DNA from: Caldisericota bacterium
GTDB lineage: Bacteria; Caldisericota; Caldisericia; B22-G15
DNA length: 34,759 bases
Assembly (NCBI GenBank): GCA_029553255.1
Contig: JAKPCM010000104.1
Span: 1 to 34,759, forward strand
Direction: 5' to 3'
Shown here in pieces: positions 1 through 6,736 of the stretch. Within the stretch, counting starts at the first letter, position 1; each line of letters begins with the position of its first letter. Both the position numbers and the translations under genes were made by a program. The notes under the pieces are model-generated. The model had not been told where the DNA came from and searched no databases. It saw only the letters and a program-made list of their open reading frames with translations.

Positions 1-131
1 GGTGTTGCAAAAACCGCAACAACTTTAATTTTTTTCTCTTCAGTTGGTTTTTCTTCTGGTTTGGCACATCCATTTAAAACAACTAACCCTACTAACATTA
101 AAAAAAGCAAAATTGTAATGCCTTTTTTCAT
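1..131 (-). CDS. Lipoprotein, 5' part only (possible BMP-family binding protein)
   Basis: Only the first 43 codons are in the window; the gene runs off the left edge. Reading from 131 leftwards gives a basic start (MKKG), a hydrophobic stretch and a lipobox-like LNGC with Cys near residue 22, so it is almost certainly an exported lipoprotein. A Glu/Lys/Pro-rich linker follows, then a beta-strand ending VVAVFATP. A strand of that kind right after the linker is typical of BMP/PnrA-type purine-nucleoside binding proteins, and a full system of that type lies at 22744-27307, but too little is visible to be sure. The start is supported by a strong AGGAGGTGG at 134-142 and a good promoter. Lipoprotein is confident; BMP is inference. 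Confidence 0.7.
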   Translation of the reverse strand, partial: MKKGITILLFLMLVGLVVLNGCAKPEEKPTEEKKIKVVAVFAT

Positions 132-172
132 ATCCACCTCCTGATGGATTATTTAATTTTATTATAATAATA

Positions 173-200
173 ATTTTAATTTAATTTTTTATGTTGTCAA
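173..200 (-). promoter_or_regulatory. Promoter of the left-edge lipoprotein gene
   Basis: On the minus strand a perfect -35 box TTGACA (195-200) is followed after 16 bp by TAAAAT (173-178). The predicted RNA start near 166 gives a leader of about 35 nt carrying the Shine-Dalgarno at 134-142. The rest of the 132-268 gap is plain AT-rich DNA. Confidence 0.7.
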
Positions 201-268
201 CTTTTAACTTTATTGTTATTACAAAATAATATATTATCGAATTCTTTATCGAGTTAAGATTTAGGAAA

Positions 269-1387
269 CTATATCTTTTCTGAAACCATAGGACATTCTG
301 GATCTGGCAGAAAATAGTCTTTATAATAAAAATAAGATATTAAATGGCATCCTCCTTTACAAAGAGACAAGCCATAACAGGAAATACAGGGCTCTTTTTC
401 AAAATTTCTTAGTTTAATAAATGTATCATCACTATCCCAAACTTTATCTAAATTTTCAAAGTAAGAGATTTTTTGCGGTAAAAATGAGCAAGGGTGAACA
501 AAACCTTTTTCATCAATAGAAATAAGATAATCTCCAGCGCTACATCCCAAACAAGCAAGATTTTCTAAATTCTTTTTATTAGGTTTATGATACAAAGTAT
601 GAGGGAGAAAAGAGCAATCAATTTCAATAGGAATATCATATTTTAATGAGAGATCTATACATAAAGGGATTAATTCTACATTTTGTTTTTTTGTTAGTTT
701 TAATTCATCATAATTTTTTATTCCTCTACCATAAGGCTTTAACCTTAAGATTAAAATAGAATCTCCTCCATTATCCTTTACTATTTTTACAAACTCTGGA
801 AGATTTTCATAATTTAATCTCGTTATTACAAAATTTGCTCCGCTTCTTACGCCTATCTTATTCAATTTTTTGAATTTTGGTAAGAGAGAGTTTATTTCTC
901 CATCTCTTCCTAAATTTCCACTATTTATATCAAGACTTATATTTACCCTTTGAAAAACTTTTAACCTATTTATATTTTCATCATCTATAAGTGAACCATT
1001 TGTTGTAAGTGATGGTAATACTTCTAAATTATCAGCATATTCTGCGAGTTCAAAAATATATTTGTATGTTAAAGGTTCACCACCTCCAAAAGCTATTCTA
1101 AAAACACCTATATCTCTTAATTTATCAATAACTTTCTTTCCTAATTCAAAAGGTAGTTCTTCGCCATCAATTTTTGAAGATGAGTAACAAAAAGAACATT
1201 TAAAATTACATTTTTTTGTTAAATCTAAATGAACTTCAACTGGTGCTGTAAGATAGTTGGTTTCTTCCTCCCAAATTTTATCACCATAGAACCCCCTCTC
1301 TTTCATAAAATTTCTATCGACATAAATAAGATATGGTGGTTCCTTAAGTGATATTATTGCTCCAAAAGATTCAAATCTATACCTCAT
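269..1387 (-). CDS. Radical SAM/SPASM enzyme, putative peptide maturase
   Basis: This 372-aa protein has the radical SAM signature CxxxCxxC at Cys60, Cys64 and Cys67, followed by the GGGEP motif near residue 101, which contacts SAM. The C-terminus is a Cys-rich SPASM-like region (Cys279, 282, 300, 334, 337, 343, 347, 365) expected to bind auxiliary [4Fe-4S] clusters. About 50 residues precede the radical core, a place where peptide maturases often carry a substrate-binding element. The start codon overlaps the stop of the upstream propeller gene (ATGA), so it is the last gene of a coupled four-gene minus-strand operon. SPASM proteins commonly modify ribosomal peptides or enzyme active sites, and a 61-aa peptide is encoded two genes upstream. 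The substrate is unknown; heme- or cofactor-maturation roles remain possible. Confidence 0.88.
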   Translation of the reverse strand: MRYRFESFGAIISLKEPPYLIYVDRNFMKERGFYGDKIWEEETNYLTAPVEVHLDLTKKCNFKCSFCYSSSKIDGEELPFELGKKVIDKLRDIGVFRIAFGGGEPLTYKYIFELAEYADNLEVLPSLTTNGSLIDDENINRLKVFQRVNISLDINSGNLGRDGEINSLLPKFKKLNKIGVRSGANFVITRLNYENLPEFVKIVKDNGGDSILILRLKPYGRGIKNYDELKLTKKQNVELIPLCIDLSLKYDIPIEIDCSFLPHTLYHKPNKKNLENLACLGCSAGDYLISIDEKGFVHPCSFLPQKISYFENLDKVWDSDDTFIKLRNFEKEPCISCYGLSLCKGGCHLISYFYYKDYFLPDPECPMVSEKI

Positions 1388-2700
1388 CTTTTAACTTGTA
1401 AAAGATAAAAATTATTGTCATAAATATTATAAAAAATAATTCTATCTTTTGATTTTCCAACAATATAATTCTCTTCAGAAAGGTATTTTTCTAACACTTT
1501 TCCATCTTTTAAATCAATAACATAAACTCCATATGGAGTATTTAAATAACAATTATCCAAAAGTGATAAAACATAAGAATCTGTTGGAATTTCTATTTTA
1601 AAAATTTCTTTTTTATCTTTAAGATTATACAGATATAATTCTCTTTTAAATTGTATCAAAATTAAATCTTTATCTTCATTATAATAATATGTCATATTTA
1701 CATTATATGGGCCAAAAGAAATTTCATCATCAAAAGCATAATCATAGAACCTTAGATATATTTGAGCTGCTCCATTTCTTACTCCTTCATAAACAAAAAT
1801 CCTATTTTTAAACAGTTCAATCAAATCAATGTTTCCTTTTAATTCTACATTTTTAATTAAATTTCCATTTTCATCATATATTTCTAAAACATTTCTATAC
1901 TCTCCTGCTTCTAAGAGAAATTTATTATCAAGAGAGTAAACTGAAAAAATTTCACCATTTTCTTTTTTTTCTATTATTTTTTCAACATTTCCTTCTTTGT
2001 CAAGAAGATAGAACAGATAGTCACCATAATCTTTATTAATTAGAAGAAATATTTTATTTTTTCCTATTGCTCCTCCATATACTTCTAAAAGAGATATATT
2101 TTTAAAAAATATCTTACTGTTTTTTTCTAAATCATAAAGATATACTCCATTATTAGTTGCAAATAATAAAAGGTTATCTTTAAAATCCAATAGACGAGGA
2201 ATAGGCCAGTTTACATCAGGGACCTCTTCATAAAATTCAAAAATTTTCTTAATATTCTCATCATAAACAAAAATAGAATGTTTATCTTCTTTATTTCCAC
2301 AAACAATCATTTTTCCATTTTTAAAATAATATTGCACATATGTACCATCAACAGGAACCTCTAAGGTTTTAAAATCTTTTAAATTATTCAAGTCAAAGAT
2401 ATAAAATTTAGCATTTTTTTCTACTTTTCCAGGTTCATAACATTGTATGTAAATTTTATTATCTATGAATTCTATATTATAACATTGTCCCTCGAGTTTT
2501 GTTTCAAAATATTTCTCAAGATAAAAAATGGGTGCCTCAATATCTTCTCTCTTTTTCTTACTTTCCTCTAATCTTTTTTGAATATTCGATTTTATATTTA
2601 TAATTGATTTATCAATATCTTCATAAAAGGATACAAATAATATAGACACAATAAGAATAGTAGTTATCTCAACAATAAGAATTTTATGGATTCTTTTCAT
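1384..2700 (-). CDS. Membrane-anchored beta-propeller-like protein
   Basis: This 438-aa protein starts with a short basic N-terminus and one hydrophobic segment (about residues 7-27). A charged, probably helical linker follows (about 30-55). The rest consists of repeated units of about 40-50 residues with patterns such as KIYIQCY, FKNGKMIVCG and LYDLEKN, typical of PQQ/WD/kelch-like propeller blades. Charge distribution suggests the propeller lies outside the membrane. I recognise no catalytic residues. The gene overlaps the upstream 61-aa peptide gene by 17 nt and the downstream radical SAM gene by 4 nt, so the three are translationally linked. It may be a sensor, scaffold or dehydrogenase-like partner of the modified peptide. 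The fold call is from repeat pattern only. Confidence 0.72.
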   Translation of the reverse strand: MKRIHKILIVEITTILIVSILFVSFYEDIDKSIINIKSNIQKRLEESKKKREDIEAPIFYLEKYFETKLEGQCYNIEFIDNKIYIQCYEPGKVEKNAKFYIFDLNNLKDFKTLEVPVDGTYVQYYFKNGKMIVCGNKEDKHSIFVYDENIKKIFEFYEEVPDVNWPIPRLLDFKDNLLLFATNNGVYLYDLEKNSKIFFKNISLLEVYGGAIGKNKIFLLINKDYGDYLFYLLDKEGNVEKIIEKKENGEIFSVYSLDNKFLLEAGEYRNVLEIYDENGNLIKNVELKGNIDLIELFKNRIFVYEGVRNGAAQIYLRFYDYAFDDEISFGPYNVNMTYYYNEDKDLILIQFKRELYLYNLKDKKEIFKIEIPTDSYVLSLLDNCYLNTPYGVYVIDLKDGKVLEKYLSEENYIVGKSKDRIIFYNIYDNNFYLLQVKR

Positions 2701-2869
2701 TTTTTTCTTTTAATTTTTTGAACTCATTATCAATTTTTTTTCCTATAAATCCTGATAAAGAAGTTACAACAATGCCACCAAATAGAAATAGAAGAGTAAG
2801 AGCAACAACACCATGACCACTTGAGTTTGGATTCGGATTTAGTTTTATTTTAAGAATCTTCCCCTTCAT
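2684..2869 (-). CDS. 61-aa single-TM peptide, candidate radical SAM substrate
   Basis: The start was placed at the ATG at 2867-2869 because GGAGG (2875-2879) lies 5 nt upstream; the longer reading from 2881 would need a TTG start that overlaps this ribosome site. The 61-aa product has a basic N-terminus, then an Asn/Pro-rich stretch ending in SSGHG (roughly residues 11-20). One hydrophobic helix follows (about 21-44), then a Lys/Glu-rich tail. There is no Cys and no cleavable signal. It overlaps both neighbours (20 nt with the 4-TM gene, 17 nt with the propeller gene) inside the radical SAM operon. It is either the peptide acted on by the radical SAM enzyme or a small subunit of a membrane complex. 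I recognise no family. Confidence 0.65.
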   Translation of the reverse strand: MKGKILKIKLNPNPNSSGHGVVALTLLFLFGGIVVTSLSGFIGKKIDNEFKKLKEKNEKNP

Positions 2870-3245
2870 TTTTTCCTCCAAATATTAATATTGTATTAAT
2901 AATTGAGCTAACTCCATAAATTATTGTTGGTAAAAAGAAAAATGCACTTGGTTCCCAAGACATTGGATCTTTTGAATATAATTTCAAAAAAATTAATAAA
3001 AAATAGATAAAAAGAAGAAGAGGTAAAAGAAATGAAGTTTTAATTTTGGGATTGATACTTTTAACTAAAATACCAAAAGAAACTGAAAACCATATAGGAA
3101 CAATCAATAACATAAAAATATAATAAAAAAGAAGGGGAGGAGCTAAAATTGCTAAACCATAAGGTATCACTATAATCATAATAATAGTTATGCCTAATGC
3201 TATCAATAAATATTTCCAAATTAAATTTAAAAAGAGTTTTTTCAT
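2850..3245 (-). CDS. Small four-TM membrane protein
   Basis: This 131-aa protein is mostly hydrophobic, with about four predicted membrane helices (near residues 9-33, 35-60, 70-91 and 100-125), short polar loops and an acidic C-terminal tail. I recognise no family. It is the first gene of the radical SAM operon, with AGAGG just before the ATG and a TATAAT box at 3258-3263. Its end overlaps the 61-aa peptide gene. By position it may be an export, anchoring or immunity-like partner, but nothing in the sequence shows a mechanism. Confidence 0.65.
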   Translation of the reverse strand: MKKLFLNLIWKYLLIALGITIIMIIVIPYGLAILAPPLLFYYIFMLLIVPIWFSVSFGILVKSINPKIKTSFLLPLLLFIYFLLIFLKLYSKDPMSWEPSAFFFLPTIIYGVSSIINTILIFGGKNEGEDS

Positions 3246-3257
3246 TTCCTCTCTATA

Positions 3258-3263
3258 ATTATA
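3258..3263 (-). promoter_or_regulatory. -10 box of the radical SAM operon
   Basis: A perfect TATAAT on the minus strand would start RNA near 3251, leaving a very short leader that just contains the AGAGG ribosome site before the ATG at 3245. I see no good -35 box. Confidence 0.45.
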
Positions 3264-3311
3264 AAATAGAATTAAATTTATTCATTATTTTTTATAACAA
3301 ATTGATAAAAA

Positions 3312-3347
3312 ATACTATACATGGTGACAGGCACCTTGTGCACTAAA
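3312..3347. repeat. REP-like imperfect palindrome, copy 1
   Basis: The core GGTG-acagg-CACC (3323-3335) forms a hairpin flanked by imperfect inverted arms (ACTATAC on the left, GTGCACTAA on the right). In reverse orientation it matches the element at 27451-27488 at about 22 of 25 core positions. Short palindromes of this type are usually REP-like or IS200/RAYT-mobilised elements. It sits in the 132-bp gap between the roadblock gene and the radical SAM operon. Confidence 0.6.
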
Positions 3348-3377
3348 AAAAATGCTATAAATGACTTTAATTAAAAT

Positions 3378-3752
3378 TTAGAAGTTCCCTACAATTTGTT
3401 TTAAATCATTTACAAGATTTTTAAATTCTAACCTTATTAATCCTAATTTTGCTTCATTAGTTAAAATTCCCAATAGAGCTATATTTTGAGAGATATTATA
3501 AATAAATATATAGCCCTCATTTCCTCTTGCAAATATCTCCTCAAATTCACCTTTTTTAAAATCCTCGATTGCTCTTTCTCCAAGCATTACTAATGAAGCA
3601 GAAAGAGCTGCAATTTTTTCTTCTTCTTCCATAGAAAGTGTCGAAGAAATTGGCAAACCATCTTTGCTTATTAGAATTAAAGATTCAACAGTTTTGTCAT
3701 TTTCCATAAGTTTATTAAACTTTTCTTTTATAAGATTAACATCTTGTATCAT
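3378..3752 (-). CDS. Roadblock/LC7-domain protein
   Basis: This 124-aa protein is a single Roadblock/LC7 domain. Helix 1 (about residues 3-18) is followed by the strand pattern ESLILISKDGLPISS, a long helix with AALSASLVMLGERA, then GYIFIYNIS and an IALLGIL strand. It resembles MglB, the dimeric regulator of MglA-type small GTPases, but no MglA is encoded nearby. The start is supported by AGGAGGG just upstream. It lies 24 nt downstream of glyA on the same strand and is probably co-transcribed. Its role could be polarity or GTPase control, and its partner must be elsewhere. Confidence 0.85.
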   Translation of the reverse strand: MIQDVNLIKEKFNKLMENDKTVESLILISKDGLPISSTLSMEEEEKIAALSASLVMLGERAIEDFKKGEFEEIFARGNEGYIFIYNISQNIALLGILTNEAKLGLIRLEFKNLVNDLKQIVGNF

Positions 3753-3776
3753 TTAACCCTCCTTTAAGGTTTTTTT

Positions 3777-5057
3777 TTATTTTAACATATTTGATTCATA
3801 TTTAAAACTATCTCTTAACTCCTTATAAAGTGGAAATTCCTCACATAAACTCTTTACCTCTTTTTTTACGCTTTCTTGAATAGATCCATCAGATGGATTT
3901 TTTAAAACCTTAGCAATTAATTTTCCTATAATTTCCATTTCCTCTTCTCCCATACCTCTTGTTGTTAATGCTGGAGTTCCAAGTCTTATTCCACTTGAAA
4001 TAAAAGGTTTTTCAGGATCATAAGGAATTGTATTTTTATTAACTGTTATATTGACTCTACCTAATAAATTTTCAGCATCTTTACCAGTGATTTTAAATGG
4101 TCTTAAATCTACAAGCATAAGGTGAGTATCTGTTCCATCTGATACCAATCTTGCTCCTTCATTTTTTAATGTTTCAGCTAATTTTTTAGAATTTTTAACA
4201 ATTTTTTGTTGGTAAGTTTTGAATTCCTCACTCATTGCTTCTTTAAAGCATACAGCCTTTGCAGCAATTACATGCATAAGTGGACCACCTTGTATTCCAG
4301 GAAAAACATTTTTATCAAGATCTTTTTTATAAATCTCTTTTGTCAAAATAAATGCCCCTCTTGGTCCTCTTAAAGTTTTGTGAGTTGTTGAAGTAACAAA
4401 ATCTGCAGAATTTACTGGTGATGGATGTAAACCTGTAGCAACAAGACCAGCAATATGAGCAATATCTGCCATCAAATAGGAATTACTCTCATTTGCTATT
4501 TCTCTGAATTTTTCAAAATCAATCTTCCTTGGATATGCAGAATAACCTGTAACGATAACTTTTGGCTTTTCTTTCAAAGCAAGTTCTCTTACCAAATTAA
4601 AATCAATTGTCTCACCATCCTTGTTTACTCCATAATAAACAACTCTAAAAAATCTTCCTGAAAAAGAGACAGGACTTCCATGCGATAGATGACCTCCATG
4701 CGAAAGTTCCATAGAAAGAATAGTATCTCCTGGATTTAAAACTGTAAAATATACAGCCATATTTGCTTGTGTACCAGAATGTGGTTGAACATTTGCATGT
4801 TCTGCATTAAAAAGTTTTTTTGCTCTATCTATTGCAAGTTGTTCTGCAACATCAACAAATTCACAACCTCCATAATATCTTTTTCCTGGATATCCCTCAG
4901 CATATTTATTTGTTAAAGGAGAACCAAGAGCAGAAAGTACTGCGGGGCTAACAAAATTTTCTGAAGCAATAAGTTCAAGATTGTTATGCTGTCTTTCTAT
5001 CTCATTGTATATTGCTAAAAAAACTTCTGGATCTGTTTTTCTTAAGTTTTCTATCAT
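3777..5057 (-). CDS. glyA: Serine hydroxymethyltransferase
   Basis: GlyA is a PLP enzyme interconverting serine plus tetrahydrofolate with glycine plus 5,10-methylene-THF. The 426-aa length is normal. Hallmarks are [15 protein letters not shown] near the N-terminus, the [17 protein letters not shown] segment, [11 protein letters not shown], and the PLP-lysine motif [13 protein letters not shown] around residue 230. The start is backed by GAGGAGG about 6 nt upstream and an extended -10 promoter. It is divergent from the nucleoside kinase and probably co-transcribed with the downstream roadblock gene. Together with the cyclodeaminase at 12419 it points to active one-carbon metabolism. Confidence 0.98.
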   Translation of the reverse strand: MIENLRKTDPEVFLAIYNEIERQHNNLELIASENFVSPAVLSALGSPLTNKYAEGYPGKRYYGGCEFVDVAEQLAIDRAKKLFNAEHANVQPHSGTQANMAVYFTVLNPGDTILSMELSHGGHLSHGSPVSFSGRFFRVVYYGVNKDGETIDFNLVRELALKEKPKVIVTGYSAYPRKIDFEKFREIANESNSYLMADIAHIAGLVATGLHPSPVNSADFVTSTTHKTLRGPRGAFILTKEIYKKDLDKNVFPGIQGGPLMHVIAAKAVCFKEAMSEEFKTYQQKIVKNSKKLAETLKNEGARLVSDGTDTHLMLVDLRPFKITGKDAENLLGRVNITVNKNTIPYDPEKPFISSGIRLGTPALTTRGMGEEEMEIIGKLIAKVLKNPSDGSIQESVKKEVKSLCEEFPLYKELRDSFKYESNMLK

Positions 5058-5087
5058 TTATACCTCCTCTTTAACCTTCTTTATTAT

Positions 5088-5096
5088 TTTATAACA
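5088..5096 (-). promoter_or_regulatory. Extended -10 promoter of glyA
   Basis: The minus strand reads TG-T-TATAAA here. RNA would start near 5081, giving a leader of about 24 nt that includes the GAGGAGG ribosome site. No -35 box is recognisable, as expected for an extended -10 type. Confidence 0.5.
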
Positions 5097-5137
5097 AAAT
5101 TAAATAATTTTAGTTTAAAAATTTTTATCTATTTTCT

Positions 5138-5146
5138 TGTTAAAAT
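5138..5146 (+). promoter_or_regulatory. Extended -10 promoter, leaderless nucleoside kinase
   Basis: The sequence TG-T-TAAAAT ends at 5146. The predicted RNA start, 7 nt further on, coincides with the GTG start codon at 5153. No Shine-Dalgarno is present, so the transcript is probably leaderless. Confidence 0.5.
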
Positions 5147-5152
5147 AATAAT

Positions 5153-6736
5153 GTGAGAAAAAAGTTTATCGATATTGTAAAGAATATAGATTATCCATAT
5201 ACTTCAGCAATTGTGAACAATGAAAGAATTGGTTTTCTTGATGAAGTTGAAGAAAATAGTAAATATGAATTAATAAAAATAGATGATATGGAGGGTATGA
5301 GAACATATGAAAGGACACTTACATTCCTTATATCATATATTTTTAATGAATTCTATAATTTGAAAATAGAGATAAAGCACTCTTTTGGAGATGCTATATA
5401 TGCAGAAGTTCAGGGAAAAAATAATATTGAAGAGATAATTCCTAAAATTAAAGAAGAGATGAATAATTTAATCAAAAAAGATATTACAATAAAAAAATTA
5501 ACTTTAAGGAAAGAAGAGGCAAGTGATTTACTTTTTAAAGCAAACAGTAATTATGAACCTAAACTAATAAAATATCTATCAAAAGACACTCTTAATCTTT
5601 ATTCAATTAATAATTATTATTCATATTTTTTGGGACCTCTTCTGCCAAAAACAGGTATGATAAAAGTATTTGATATAACACCTTTTAAGAGTGGATTTTT
5701 AATTATTCTTCCTGACAAAAAAAATTTTTATAAATTAGGAAAAATAAATAAAAGTAAAAAATTATTTTCTACTTTTGAAGAATCCAAAAAATGGGCATGT
5801 TCACTTGGAATAAAATATGCTGGAGATTTGAATGAAAAGATTGTAAAAAATGAAATAATAGAACTAATTCTTGCCCAAGAGGCACTTCATGAAAAAAAGA
5901 TTTCTGAAATTAGTGAAATGATTAAGGAAAAAAATTCTAAACTGATACTTATTTCTGGCCCTACATCTTCGGGCAAAACAACTTTAAATAAAAAATTAAA
6001 AATTTATTTAAAAGTTTTAGGATTCAATTCAATATCAATATCCACTGATGATTATTTTTTTGATAGAGATAAAACTCCAAAAAGAGAAAATGGAGAGCCA
6101 GATTATGAATCTATAAATGCAATTGACCTTAATCTATTGCAAAAACACTTAGATTTATTAATTGATAACCAAAGTATAGATTTACCAAAATTTAATTTTG
6201 CCACAGGGAAGCAAGAGATTGGGGAAAAGATAATACCTCAAAAAAATAGTATAATAATCATTGAAGGTTTACATTCAATTAATCCTGTATTGACAGAGAG
6301 AATCAAAGACTCATTAAAATTTAAAATATATATAAGCCCTCTAACTCAGATAAATTTTGATAATCTTAATAGAATTCCAACTCGTGATGTTAGATTGATA
6401 AGAAGAATTGTTCGTGATAATGTTTTTAGAAAAATAACTCCAAAAGAAACAATCAAAAAATGGTCAGATGTGATAGCGGGAGAGGAAAAAAATATATTTC
6501 CATTTCAAGACGAGGTTGATATAATGTTTAACTCATCTCTTTTTTATGAGCTTCCAGTATTAAAATTTTTTGCTGAAAAGGATCTGATGAGTATAGAAAA
6601 TATTGATAAGGAATATTATAAGGCATCAATATTGATTAATTTTTTGCAACATTTTACAAGTTTATCAGATGATTATGTACCATCAACATCAATCTTAAGA
6701 GAATTTATCGGTGGTGGTCTTATTGATGCTCAATAA
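5153..6736 (+). CDS. Uridine kinase-like nucleoside kinase with ThrRS-type N-terminus
   Basis: This 527-aa protein has two parts. Residues 1 to about 220 resemble the TGS/second additional domain of threonyl-tRNA synthetase, including HSFGDAIYAEV near residue 76. From about residue 260 a PRK/uridine kinase P-loop domain follows, with GPTSSGKTT at 269-277, then STDDYFFDR, an acidic nucleoside-binding region, and RRIVRDNVFR, which matches the kinase LID region. The C-terminal SILREFIGG is typical of this bacterial family, probably uridine/cytidine phosphorylation. A GTG start (5153) was chosen because the ATG two bases upstream is out of frame and closes at once. There is no ribosome site. Its 3' end overlaps the converging uvrC by 17 nt. 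Confidence 0.88.
   Translation: MRKKFIDIVKNIDYPYTSAIVNNERIGFLDEVEENSKYELIKIDDMEGMRTYERTLTFLISYIFNEFYNLKIEIKHSFGDAIYAEVQGKNNIEEIIPKIKEEMNNLIKKDITIKKLTLRKEEASDLLFKANSNYEPKLIKYLSKDTLNLYSINNYYSYFLGPLLPKTGMIKVFDITPFKSGFLIILPDKKNFYKLGKINKSKKLFSTFEESKKWACSLGIKYAGDLNEKIVKNEIIELILAQEALHEKKISEISEMIKEKNSKLILISGPTSSGKTTLNKKLKIYLKVLGFNSISISTDDYFFDRDKTPKRENGEPDYESINAIDLNLLQKHLDLLIDNQSIDLPKFNFATGKQEIGEKIIPQKNSIIIIEGLHSINPVLTERIKDSLKFKIYISPLTQINFDNLNRIPTRDVRLIRRIVRDNVFRKITPKETIKKWSDVIAGEEKNIFPFQDEVDIMFNSSLFYELPVLKFFAEKDLMSIENIDKEYYKASILINFLQHFTSLSDDYVPSTSILREFIGGGLIDAQ

Noticed and set aside
2684-2881. Longer, 65-aa reading of the small peptide beginning at 2881
   Set aside because: It would need a TTG start overlapping the GGAGG that serves the ATG at 2869.
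3323-3335. Terminator for the roadblock gene
   Set aside because: The stem is short (4 bp) and the same sequence recurs elsewhere as a palindromic repeat; the T-rich tract is too distant from the stem.
4455-4661. 68-aa plus-strand open frame inside glyA
   Set aside because: It is an antisense shadow of a strongly conserved gene with no ribosome site.
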